Source: RGIG8748 sp045532255 (GTDB lineage: Bacteria; Bacillota; Clostridia; UMGS1810). From it: 40,453 nt of DNA. A program made the translations under genes and the position numbers. The notes under the pieces were generated by a model, which did no database searches, was not told where the DNA came from, and saw nothing but the letters and a program-made list of their open reading frames with translations. The DNA lies in the NCBI GenBank assembly GCA_045532255.1, contig JAZSFO010000022.1, positions 1 through 40,453 on the forward strand, given 5' to 3'. Positions 16,114 to 24,467 of the stretch are shown piece by piece; the stretch's first letter is position 1, and each line of letters opens with the position of its first letter.

Positions 16114-16479
16114 TTATTCAGAATAACCAAGAGTTGTATAGAATGCAAGATTTGCCTGAGTGTTGTCAAGTCTTCCGTACTGAAGAACAATAGGGGTATT
16201 GCTCGAAACCTTCATAGCATACTGGGTTTCAAAGGGAACCTTAAATCCGCACATATGCTCTATATTGTTCATTCTAAAGCACTTAACGCGTTTTGCACCA
16301 ACCTCCCACACAATACCTGTGTGAGGTTCCTTATCTGTAAAGTAAATGCTTACATCAATCTTTGCATCTACATCTGAATCATTAACGATAATAACTGACT
16401 CGTGACCTTTTGCAACGCCCTCGCCTTCCTGAGGTAGCTCACAGTCAGGAATTATCCATTCTTTTTTACCTATAGCCAT
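16114..16479 (-). CDS. ASRT-like small beta-sandwich protein
   Basis: This 121-residue protein resembles the Anabaena sensory rhodopsin transducer family (PF07100). Typical features are the N-terminal KEWIIPDCELP, GHESVIIVNDSDVDAKIDVSIYF, an RVKCFRMNN block and PIVLQYGRLDNTQ near the end. Most bacterial homologues occur without rhodopsin; the family has been proposed to bind small molecules, often in sugar-metabolism neighbourhoods. No rhodopsin gene is present here. It is the second gene of the leftward operon, between the creatinase-like and DUF4432 genes, and may bind or sense the pathway substrate, which is inference. Confidence 0.75.
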   Translation of the reverse strand: MAIGKKEWIIPDCELPQEGEGVAKGHESVIIVNDSDVDAKIDVSIYFTDKEPHTGIVWEVGAKRVKCFRMNNIEHMCGFKVPFETQYAMKVSSNTPIVLQYGRLDNTQANLAFYTTLGYSE

Positions 16480-16564
16480 TTTTATTCACTCCGTGTATTT
16501 ATAATTTATATGGGTTTGGCAGGGTTTCCCCTGCCAAAGCCCTGTTTGATATGTAATATAAGAA

Positions 16565-17737
16565 TTAGAAACCAAGCTCGATTATGCCTTTCTTGAGGTA
16601 ATCTGTCATCTTATGGCAACCATCCTTAGTGATAGCAGCACCAATTTCCCATCTGCAGCCGAAGCCTTCGCCCATGATGAATGTGTCAACCTGGAATGTC
16701 ATGTTTTCTTCCAGCTTGTAGGTGGAGTCTGTTTCCATCCAGGGGGGCTCAACCTCGATCATGCCTGTTCCGTGACAGGGTCCGTATACATAGCTGTCCT
16801 TAAAGCCGTTTTCAACATACATATTGTAGAAGTTCTGAGCAACTTCATTTGCCATAACGCCTGCTTTGAGCTGGTCAATTGTCCAGTCGTGAGCCTGCTT
16901 ACAGAATTCAACAACTCTTCTTCTTTCGCCTTCAAGTTTACCCATAGCAATCGGGAGACCGATAGCAGGTGAATAACCGTCGATTTTAGCAGAAAGGTTG
17001 AGCTGAACGATATCGTTGTTGCCGATTGTTCTGTAACCGGAACGGGATATAGCGTGGCTTGTGGACTTTTCGCTGAATACATACATGGGAAGACCCTCGT
17101 ATTCTGCACCCTCTTCGTAGATAACCTTCTGTGCGATACCAACCATCTGAAGCTCTGTTACACCGGGCTTTAAGTTGCGGATAACTTCGTCTGTAGCGAT
17201 ATCAACAATTCTGAAGCCTTCCTGAATACAAGCAAGCTCATTTGCAGACTTAATCTTACGGAGGTTAACCATTATATCGTTGCACTTAACGATTTCTGCT
17301 TCGGGATAGCTGTTCTTGAGGCCCTCATAGATGGGGAGTGTGCACTCAACATAGCTTCCGAGACCGATCTTGATTTTGTCTCCTGTTACGCCGATAGCTT
17401 TGAACACATCGTTGAATGTATTAGCCTTAAGCTCGGGGTAGGAGGGGTCTGCAGACTCTCTGAATTCTCTAAGGCAAAATACCTTGTCAATCTTGCCTAC
17501 ATCCTTAGCAAAGATGATGCACTCGGGACCAACCATAAGTGCAGCTTCTCCTGTTGCGGAGATAGCAACACCTGCACGCTCAAAGAGAGGCCAGAAGCCT
17601 GAAAAATATCTTGCGTTTGCATAGTCGGATTCAGTTGAGCAAACAACCATTACATCCAGACCTTTTTCTGCAACGAGCTTCGCAGCTCTTGCAATTCTTT
17701 CTTTGTATTCATAATCGGGAATACAAATTCTTGACAT
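16565..17737 (-). CDS. M24/creatinase-family protein without a full metal site
   Basis: This is a 390-residue pita-bread-fold protein: an N-terminal creatinase domain (about 1-150) and a C-terminal M24 domain (about 160-390). Of the five M24 metal ligands, the first aspartate pair is absent (QLNLSAKIDGYSPA where D...D is expected), the histidine remains in GPCHGTG, and the late pair reads VDTF and RWEIG. Creatinase (creatine amidinohydrolase) also lacks metal, so a metal-free hydrolase is plausible rather than a peptidase. The ATG at 17737 is chosen because AAGGAG lies 9 nt upstream, while the ATG at 17746 abuts it. It is the first gene of the operon and its codon use suggests high expression. 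The divergent AraC gene is its likely regulator. Confidence 0.8.
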   Translation of the reverse strand: MSRICIPDYEYKERIARAAKLVAEKGLDVMVVCSTESDYANARYFSGFWPLFERAGVAISATGEAALMVGPECIIFAKDVGKIDKVFCLREFRESADPSYPELKANTFNDVFKAIGVTGDKIKIGLGSYVECTLPIYEGLKNSYPEAEIVKCNDIMVNLRKIKSANELACIQEGFRIVDIATDEVIRNLKPGVTELQMVGIAQKVIYEEGAEYEGLPMYVFSEKSTSHAISRSGYRTIGNNDIVQLNLSAKIDGYSPAIGLPIAMGKLEGERRRVVEFCKQAHDWTIDQLKAGVMANEVAQNFYNMYVENGFKDSYVYGPCHGTGMIEVEPPWMETDSTYKLEENMTFQVDTFIMGEGFGCRWEIGAAITKDGCHKMTDYLKKGIIELGF

Positions 17738-17867
17738 AATAAACATCTCCTTAATATAAAATTTTGACTTGCTTATAAATCAATTATATAATTATTATTA
17801 CATATTGTATTTAGAAAATTGTAAATACTTTTTGCACAATATTAAATAAATTTAATTTAATATATAC

Positions 17868-17896
17868 TTGAAAAAGTGCATTAGAGGTGCTACAAT
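17868..17896 (+). promoter_or_regulatory. Predicted sigma-A promoter of the divergent AraC regulator
   Basis: -35 TTGAAA (17868-17873) and -10 TACAAT (17891-17896) are separated by 17 nt, 17 nt before the ATG at 17914. The very short leader suggests direct control at this promoter, and the 176-nt gap to the divergent operon likely carries operator sites for both. Confidence 0.65.
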
Positions 17897-17913
17897 ATAT
17901 GTGGTGATGCAAA

Positions 17914-18786
17914 ATGAAGTTTAAACTCAAGAAATTTGAAAAAGCTCTTGAGGTCTCAAAAATTGCAAACATACATTATTTTGAATTTACAAATCAGTAC
18001 TATACATTCAAGGACAAGCATGAGTTCAGGGAGCTTTTGTATGTAGACAGCGGATTTGTAAGGGTTGATGCAGAGAACTATACAGGAGTTGTCAACGAAA
18101 GCCAGCTTATCATACATAAGGCTGACGAGATACATTCTCTTACCTGTCCCGAAGATGAGGCGTCCAATGTGATAATAATAGGCTTTGAATGTCTTTGCGA
18201 GGAGCTTGATGTTTTTTCAAAGAACCCCGCAACACTCAATGATGCGGAGAAGAGACTTCTTACAGAGATAATCCTTGAGGGAAGAAGTGTTTTCCTGCCA
18301 CCGTATGATGTGCCTAATCAAAAGGATATGAAAAAGCGAAGCGACTATCCGTTCGGTGCAGACCAGATGATTAAAATCAAAATGGAAAATCTGCTTATAG
18401 AGCTTGTAAGAGGTATAGCAAGTACCGAAAAGCAGACTGCGGGAGAAATCTCTTACGAAAAGGTCCAGGAAATAGTAAGGTATATAAGCGATAATTATAA
18501 GGAAAAAATCCGCCTGTCCGAGCTGTGCTTTCTGTTCGGTACGAATAAGACAAGCCTGTGCAACAGATTTCGTGCATATACGGGCGAGACGATTGTAGAA
18601 TATATAAGTAAATTAAGGATAAAAAAGGCAAAAAAACTTATGAGAAGCGGTGAGTATAATCTTACCGAAATATCAGCAATTGTTGGTTTTTCTTCGGTTC
18701 ATTATTTCAGTCGTATATTCAAGCAGTACGAGGGGCAGTCGCCCACAAGCTATATCAAGACAATAAAATCGAGGCTTATGCTGTAG
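17914..18786 (+). CDS. AraC-family regulator, probable regulator of the creatinase/creatininase-family operon
   Basis: This is a 290-residue AraC-type regulator with an N-terminal cupin sensor domain (about 20-110; FRELLYVDSGFVRVDAENYTG) and a C-terminal double helix-turn-helix (about 185-285). The C-terminal signature is clear: LSELCFLFGTNKTSLCNRFRAYTG, LTEISAIVGFSSVHYFSRIFKQYEG and SPTSYIK. It is transcribed divergently from the M24-type gene, the standard arrangement for a local activator. The ligand is expected to be a substrate or intermediate of the adjacent operon. Tandem hairpin repeats follow its stop. Confidence 0.88.
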   Translation: MKFKLKKFEKALEVSKIANIHYFEFTNQYYTFKDKHEFRELLYVDSGFVRVDAENYTGVVNESQLIIHKADEIHSLTCPEDEASNVIIIGFECLCEELDVFSKNPATLNDAEKRLLTEIILEGRSVFLPPYDVPNQKDMKKRSDYPFGADQMIKIKMENLLIELVRGIASTEKQTAGEISYEKVQEIVRYISDNYKEKIRLSELCFLFGTNKTSLCNRFRAYTGETIVEYISKLRIKKAKKLMRSGEYNLTEISAIVGFSSVHYFSRIFKQYEGQSPTSYIKTIKSRLML

Positions 18787-18848
18787 TAGGGGACGGCCTG
18801 TGTGCCGTCCCGTTTGGTGTTGTAGGGGACGGCCTGTGTGCCGTCCCG
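18787..18848. repeat. Two tandem copies of a GC-rich hairpin repeat
   Basis: GTAGGGGACGGCCTGTGTGC followed by CGTCCCGTTTG occurs twice with a 36-nt period. Each copy folds as GGGACGGC...GCCGTCCC. It lies between the convergent AraC and RodA/FtsW-type genes and is far more GC-rich than its surroundings. It resembles REP-type extragenic palindromes frequent in Clostridia and could stop transcription from both sides. Confidence 0.85.
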
Positions 18849-18857
18849 TTTGTATGA

Positions 18858-19973
18858 TTATGTGAAATTTATAGACTTCTTTCTCATATGCACGCTCAGC
18901 ACCAGACCTATTGCCGCAAAGTTTGTAAGTATGGAAGAACCGCCGTAGCTAAAGAACGGAAGCGGAATTCCCGTTACGGGCATAAGACCTATGCACATGC
19001 CGATGTTTTCGAATATGTGTGCAAGGAACATGCACGCCACTCCCACGCAGATGTACCTGCTCATATCGGACTTCGTTTTCGTGGAATCTATAAGACACCT
19101 GTATACTATTGCAAAGAGCATAAGCGTAACGGCAAGACATCCCAGAAGTCCAAGCTCTTCGCCTATTACCGCAAATATAAAGTCTGTATGCTTAACGGGG
19201 AGATACCCGAGCTGTGTCTGTGTTCCCTGATAAAGCCCCTTGCCTATAAGCTGTCCCGAGCCTATGGCAATCTTGGATTGTATGACATGATATCCCGAGC
19301 CGAGAGGGTCGCTTTCGGGATTTATAAATACTCTTATTCTGTTTTTTTGATATTCTTCGAGGAAGAAGAACCATGCCATCGGAATTATGCCTATTATGGT
19401 TCCGACTGCCGTAAGAATGTATTTGTAGGATATTCCTGCGGCAAAAATTATGCCTGCAAACATAAATATGAATACCATTGATGTACCAAAGTCAGGCTGA
19501 AGCATTATAAGAAAAAGAAGTATTCCCAGATGAAGCAGCAGCTTAAGGATATTTTTCGGCTCATTGATACCGTCTCCGATGTCCGACACATGCTTGGAAA
19601 AAGTGATTATAAATCCTATTTTTACAAATTCGGACGGCTGTATGCCTATAGGACCGAAACGAATCCAGCTTTTGCTTCCCGTGTCCTCTTTGCCTGTGCC
19701 GACCAGAAGAACCAGCACAAGCATCATAATGCACATAAGGTAAATGACCTTCCATGCCGATCCGACCTTTTCGTAATTGACAGCCGTCATAAAAGCCATG
19801 AAAACAAAGCCTATTGACGCCGCCGCAGACTGTATAATAACATATTTTGAACCGCCGTCCAGACTCTTTACCGCACTTGATATCATCACTATACCAAAGA
19901 GAGTGCATAGCAGGGCAAGTATTATAAGAGTGTAGTCAAGCTCTTTGAATGAAAAAATTTTTCCTCTGCGCAT
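18858..19973 (-). CDS. rodA: FtsW/RodA/SpoVE family peptidoglycan polymerase
   Basis: This 371-residue SEDS protein with about ten membrane helices polymerises lipid II into glycan strands together with a class B PBP. Characteristic blocks are KSWIRFGPIGIQPSEFVKIG, LLQPDFGTSMV (here MLQPDFGTSM), the GSGYHVIQSKIAIGSGQLIGKG region, TDFIFAVIGEELG and GIPLPFFSYGGSS. The GLYQGTQTQLGYLPVKHTDFIF pattern matches RodA better than FtsW. The ATG at 19973 is chosen because the predicted promoter lies inside the longer open frame. It is monocistronic and convergent to the AraC gene. Confidence 0.88.
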   Translation of the reverse strand: MRRGKIFSFKELDYTLIILALLCTLFGIVMISSAVKSLDGGSKYVIIQSAAASIGFVFMAFMTAVNYEKVGSAWKVIYLMCIMMLVLVLLVGTGKEDTGSKSWIRFGPIGIQPSEFVKIGFIITFSKHVSDIGDGINEPKNILKLLLHLGILLFLIMLQPDFGTSMVFIFMFAGIIFAAGISYKYILTAVGTIIGIIPMAWFFFLEEYQKNRIRVFINPESDPLGSGYHVIQSKIAIGSGQLIGKGLYQGTQTQLGYLPVKHTDFIFAVIGEELGLLGCLAVTLMLFAIVYRCLIDSTKTKSDMSRYICVGVACMFLAHIFENIGMCIGLMPVTGIPLPFFSYGGSSILTNFAAIGLVLSVHMRKKSINFT

Positions 19974-20001
19974 AATATACCTCGTGAAAGTTGATATACT
20001 A

Positions 20002-20029
20002 ATTATACCAAACATTAAAGAAAAAACAA
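20002..20029 (-). promoter_or_regulatory. Predicted sigma-A promoter of the rodA-like gene
   Basis: On the minus strand, TTGTTT (20029-20024) and TATAAT (20007-20002) have a 16-nt spacer. Transcription from here would begin downstream of the longest open frame's start, which supports the ATG at 19973. Confidence 0.5.
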
Positions 20030-20088
20030 TAGTTTTTATAAAATTTTAATAACTATAAGAAATTTTGTAAATTTTTGTATAAAAACAC

Positions 20089-20117
20089 TTGCAATTTATC
20101 TTGGGTTGTGTTAAACT
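20089..20117 (+). promoter_or_regulatory. Predicted sigma-A promoter of rpsB-tsf
   Basis: -35 TTGCAA (20089-20094) and -10 TAAACT (20112-20117) are separated by exactly 17 nt. The expected start near 20124 gives a leader of about 120 nt. Confidence 0.6.
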
Positions 20118-20144
20118 ATTATGCGGTTAATACACACATGTGCA

Positions 20145-20219
20145 GATGCCTATGGGGATTGCATCGAAATCCGACATAGTTTCGGTGTCCCGTATGCAGA
20201 CGAAGCATATGGAGGGTAA
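20145..20219 (+). promoter_or_regulatory. Structured leader of rpsB-tsf mRNA
   Basis: The leader forms one clear two-part hairpin, CTATG (20150-20154) with CATAG (20175-20179) enclosing GGATT-GCATCGA-AATCC. A second hairpin pairs TATGC with GCATA around AGACGAA. Ribosomal protein operons often carry such leaders for autoregulation by the encoded protein. Binding of S2 here is inference; I cannot match it to a named leader class. Confidence 0.5.
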
Positions 20220-20978
<759 letters not shown>

Positions 20979-20998
20979 TATATACGGAGGTAAGAGTA

Positions 20999-21883
20999 AT
21001 GGCTAATTTTACAGCACAGGATGTTAAAGATTTGAGAGAAAGAACAGGTTGCGGTATGATGGACTGTAAGAAGGCTCTTACAGAATCAGACGGCGATGTA
21101 GAAAAGGCAATAGAATTCCTTAGAGAAAAAGGTCTTGCAGCAGCCGCTAAAAAGGCAGGCAGAATAGCTGCAGAAGGTCTTGTAGATGTATATGTTAACG
21201 AAGATAACACACTCGGTGCAGTTATCGAAGTTAACTCCGAAACAGACTTCGTTGCAAAGAACGCAGAATTCAAAGAGTTCGTTGCAAAGCTTGCACAGAT
21301 TGTTGCAAATGAGAACCCCGCAGACCTCGATGCTCTCGGTGCACTCACATATGAGGACGGCATCACAGTAGAAGCTGCACTTAAGGACAAGATTCTCACA
21401 ATCGGCGAGAACATGAAGATCAGAAGATTCCAGAGATTTGAGGGCAAGGTTGCAGCATATGTACACGGCGGCGGAAGAATCGGCGTACTCGCTAAGATAG
21501 AAGGCGACGACATCGCAGCTACAAAGGAAGTTGCAATGCACATTGCAGCTATCAATCCTCTTTATCTTTCACAGGATGTTGTTCCCGCAGAAGATGTAGA
21601 AAAGGAAAAGCACATAATCATTGCACAGATCAAGGAAGACCCCAAGAATGCTTCCAAGCCCGACAACATCATCGAAAAGATGGTTGGCGGAAAGATCAAC
21701 AAGTTCTACGAGCAGAACTGTCTGCTTGAGCAGGAATTCTGTGTAAACCCCGACTTCAAGGTAGGTAAGTACCTCGAGTCCAAGAGCGTTAAGCTCGTTG
21801 ACTTCGTTAGATTCGAAAAGGGCGAAGGCCTCGAAAAGAGAGAAGATAACTTTGCAGACGAAGTTGCAAGCATGGTAAAATAA
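20999..21883 (+). CDS. tsf: Translation elongation factor Ts
   Basis: EF-Ts is the guanine-nucleotide exchange factor of EF-Tu. The 294-residue protein starts behind GGAGG, 20 nt after rpsB, the classic operon order. The N-terminal UBA-like module reads DVKDLRERTGCGMMDCKKAL. The core motif NSETDFVAKN and the later HIAAINPLYLS block are intact. Codon use is strongly biased (AAG, GAA, CTC), as expected of a highly expressed gene. No lesion is seen, unlike in rpsB. A strong hairpin terminator follows. Confidence 0.96.
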   Translation: MANFTAQDVKDLRERTGCGMMDCKKALTESDGDVEKAIEFLREKGLAAAAKKAGRIAAEGLVDVYVNEDNTLGAVIEVNSETDFVAKNAEFKEFVAKLAQIVANENPADLDALGALTYEDGITVEAALKDKILTIGENMKIRRFQRFEGKVAAYVHGGGRIGVLAKIEGDDIAATKEVAMHIAAINPLYLSQDVVPAEDVEKEKHIIIAQIKEDPKNASKPDNIIEKMVGGKINKFYEQNCLLEQEFCVNPDFKVGKYLESKSVKLVDFVRFEKGEGLEKREDNFADEVASMVK

Positions 21884-21896
21884 ATTAAACTTAATT

Positions 21897-21939
21897 AAAA
21901 AAGCTTGTCAAGAAGGTATACTTTTTGACAAGCTTTTTT
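21897..21939 (+). terminator. Intrinsic terminator after tsf
   Basis: AAAAAAGCTTGTCAA (21897-21911) pairs with TTGACAAGCTTTTTT (21925-21939) around a 13-nt loop. The A/T runs flank the stem on both strands, so it probably also ends the convergent nitroreductase transcript. Confidence 0.85.
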
Positions 21940-21953
21940 GTGTTGTTATAAAT

Positions 21954-22472
21954 TTAGAAGCTTTCGTAAAACACAACTTCTTCTATCGGACGGTAGCTGG
22001 AGTGCATATCAAAAGGCTTTGAGTCGGGATGAGGATATCCCATCACAAGAAGTGCATACGGCTCTAAATTTGACGGTATGTTATATGCCTTTCGCATTGC
22101 ATCGGGGTCAAACGACATTACCCAGCAGGTTCCCACGCCGATTTCATGAGCTTCGAGCATCATATGTGTAGCTACGATGGCGGCATCGACGGGTGCACAC
22201 ATAGCACCGTCATATTTCCGTACCCAGCTTTCATCCTTGTTGTAGCATACAAGCATCGCTGTCGGAGCATCAAAGTGCGACCTTGTTATGTCCCTTAGCT
22301 TTGAAACAGACTCAGGTGTATTCATTACCAGTATTCTTTGCGGTTGGTTGTTGCATCCTGTGGGAGCAAGATGCGAGGCTTTGAGTATAAGTTCGATGTG
22401 TTCTTTGGTAAGGGGAGTATCGCAGTATTTCCTTACTGAATATCTGGACTCCGCAAGAGTTAAAAAATCCAT
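21954..22472 (-). CDS. Nitroreductase family protein
   Basis: This is a 172-residue FMN-dependent oxidoreductase of the nitroreductase superfamily. The N-terminal ESRYSVRKYCDTPLTKEHIELIL block and APTGCNNQPQRILVMN (FMN phosphate/ribityl contacts) are typical, as are EIGVGTCWV in the middle and LLVMGYP toward the end. Its short length matches the small two-domain nitroreductases common in Clostridia. Substrates range from nitroaromatics to quinones and cannot be told from sequence. It is monocistronic and convergent to tsf. The upstream side is the large structured intergenic region. Confidence 0.88.
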   Translation of the reverse strand: MDFLTLAESRYSVRKYCDTPLTKEHIELILKASHLAPTGCNNQPQRILVMNTPESVSKLRDITRSHFDAPTAMLVCYNKDESWVRKYDGAMCAPVDAAIVATHMMLEAHEIGVGTCWVMSFDPDAMRKAYNIPSNLEPYALLVMGYPHPDSKPFDMHSSYRPIEEVVFYESF

Positions 22473-22977
22473 ATTGACCTCCGTTATTTAATGAGTAATT
22501 TTATTAAGGACAAAACTAATACAGTTGTTTCGTCCACTATACGATATCCCATATCACACTTGGTATGAATTTTGGGAACATTAGTCCCAAAATTCATAAG
22601 GCGTGTGCTACGGGATACCGCATATCGTACGAGCGCACAGCAGAGGGTATTCAATGCGTTGCTTTTTGCGGATTTCAAGTTAAAACAGATGCCTGAAATC
22701 CAGCAAAAAACGGAGAAAAATCGCCGAAAATCAATTTCCGCTGCGGTTCGGTGATTTTAGCGGTGCCAAGCTCTGAGTGAGCTTGTCAGCGCGGCTCTGT
22801 TTTTTGTGCAGATTTCAGGTAGATGTTCTTGAAATACGCACTTAGAAACGATTGAATATCCTCTGATGATGCACATCGTGAAATTCACCTTTCATAAAAC
22901 TACTCATAGTATATTATTTTTATTCAGTATAACAGATATCGAAGTAATATTCAATAGAGAAAATTACTCTCTTTGAA
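22473..22977. repeat. Large structured intergenic region with two nested palindromes
   Basis: No convincing gene is present between the nitroreductase gene and the MATE promoter. The first palindrome has a perfect 13-bp stem, ATGAATTTTGGGA (22565-22577) with TCCCAAAATTCAT (22585-22597), nested in a wider imperfect one (ACGATATCCC near 22541 with the ATATCGT end at 22628). The second pairs CCTGAAATCCAGCAAAAAAC (22692-22711) with an imperfect complement around 22795-22819, and encloses ATCGCCGAA paired with TTCGGTGAT. It does not match the 273-bp family. It may be another mobile palindromic element or a structured RNA. Confidence 0.6.
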
Positions 22978-23006
22978 TTGACTGCTTACTGCATTTGTGT
23001 TATAAT
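22978..23006 (+). promoter_or_regulatory. Predicted sigma-A promoter of MATE-PHP-rnr-smpB
   Basis: -35 TTGACT (22978-22983), a 17-nt spacer and a perfect -10 TATAAT (23001-23006). It is the best promoter in the window and excludes the upstream start codon at 22995. Confidence 0.75.
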
Positions 23007-23084
23007 CATATAGTATTATGGATATTTATGGCTATGTACAACTATCAAAAACAAATACTGACAAACAGAAAGCAGAGGAAACAT

Positions 23085-24458
23085 ATGTTTAAAAAATTAT
23101 TTGCACCAACAGACATGACACAGGGAACACCGTGGAAATGTATAGTATCTTTCACGCTCCCAATGCTTATAGGAAATATTGCACAACAGCTTTACAGTAC
23201 GGTAGACAGTATAGTAGTCGGAAGATACATAGGAGACAATGCACTGGCAGCGGTAGGAAGCACTATTCCCATACTTAATATGCTGTTAGTGCTGTTTATA
23301 GGTATTTCAACAGGTGCGGGAGTTATGGTTTCGCAGTACTTCGGTGCAAAAAACCGCGAGGGTCTTTCCTCGACAATAGGTACAGCTATTACGGTTACGG
23401 CGATAGCAAGTGTTTTTCTTATGATTGTTGCCACGCCGTTTATAAGGCCTGTTCTTGAGCTTCTCAATACCCCCGAAACCATACTTGACGGATGCCACAG
23501 CTATCTTATGATAAGTCTTTTGGGTATTGCGGGAATGGCATACTACAATATACTGAGCGGAATTTTAAGGGGGATGGGAGACTCGTTTTCTGCACTTGTA
23601 TATCTTCTTGTAGCTACTGTAATCAACATTGCTTTGGATATATTCTTTGTATCGGTTGTAAGAATGGGAGTTGGGGGAGTTGCACTTGCTACCATTATTG
23701 CACAGATTATATCATCTGCACTTTGTATGATAAAGCTTTCCAAAATGAATGAGTTCTTTGATTTTGGTATTCGTTTCTTAAAACCCAAAAAGGAGTATGT
23801 AAAAAAGATTATAACACTCGGACTTCCCTCGGGTCTAACTCAGGCAATATTCTCATCAGCGATGATTATAGTGCAGTCTCTTACAAATCAGTTCGGCGAG
23901 CTGTTTATTGCGGCAAATGTTGTTATTATGAGAGTTGACGGCTTTGCAATGATGCCAAACTTCTCATTCGGTATGGCACTTACCACATATGCGGGACAGA
24001 ATGTCGGTGCTGGACTTATGGACAGAGTTACAAAAGGTGCAAAGCAGGGCACATGGGTTGCAGTTATTTGCTCAGCTACAATTACGGCAGTTCTTCTTCT
24101 CTTCGGAAGATACCTTATGGAGATTTTTACTACCACAAAAGAGCTTGTGGATATGAGTAATTATCTAATGAAAATTCTTGCGGCAGGATATATCGCAGTT
24201 GCCGTAACACAGAGCCTTTCGGGAATTATGAGAGGTGCGGGCGATACAGTTACACCCATGTGGATATCGCTCATCACTACCGTTGTGCTTCGTATCCCCG
24301 TAGCTTACGGAATATCATATCTTACTAGAACCCCCTCTCTTCCTTTCGGCAGATGCGAGTGTATACAGATATCGCTTCTTGTAACATGGATAATGGGTGC
24401 TGTTATAACAGCTATATTCTACAGAGCAGGAAAATGGAAGAATAAGGCAATAAAATGA
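23085..24458 (+). CDS. MATE family efflux transporter (second)
   Basis: This is a 457-residue MATE exporter with 12 hydrophobic helices in two homologous bundles; the first block is FTLPMLIGNIAQQLYSTVDSIVVGR and the second begins near residue 240. The ATG at 23085 has AGAGGA upstream. Starts at 22995 or 23028 would lie in or next to the promoter. It is a paralogue of the MATE gene at 11813 but belongs to a different subgroup by its opening sequence. It is separated by 9 nt from the PHP phosphatase gene and ends with TGA. The substrate is unknown. Confidence 0.9.
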   Translation: MFKKLFAPTDMTQGTPWKCIVSFTLPMLIGNIAQQLYSTVDSIVVGRYIGDNALAAVGSTIPILNMLLVLFIGISTGAGVMVSQYFGAKNREGLSSTIGTAITVTAIASVFLMIVATPFIRPVLELLNTPETILDGCHSYLMISLLGIAGMAYYNILSGILRGMGDSFSALVYLLVATVINIALDIFFVSVVRMGVGGVALATIIAQIISSALCMIKLSKMNEFFDFGIRFLKPKKEYVKKIITLGLPSGLTQAIFSSAMIIVQSLTNQFGELFIAANVVIMRVDGFAMMPNFSFGMALTTYAGQNVGAGLMDRVTKGAKQGTWVAVICSATITAVLLLFGRYLMEIFTTTKELVDMSNYLMKILAAGYIAVAVTQSLSGIMRGAGDTVTPMWISLITTVVLRIPVAYGISYLTRTPSLPFGRCECIQISLLVTWIMGAVITAIFYRAGKWKNKAIK

Positions 24459-24467
24459 GGTACGATT

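Noticed and set aside
18787..18848. CRISPR array
   Set aside because: Only two units without spacers of constant length, each a self-complementary hairpin, and no cas genes.
22484..22754. Small open frames on both strands (60-64 codons)
   Set aside because: They run through the palindromic region, lack ribosome binding sites and overlap each other on opposite strands.
22995..23084. Upstream start of the second MATE gene at 22995
   Set aside because: It precedes the -10 box at 23001-23006, so it would not be in the transcript.
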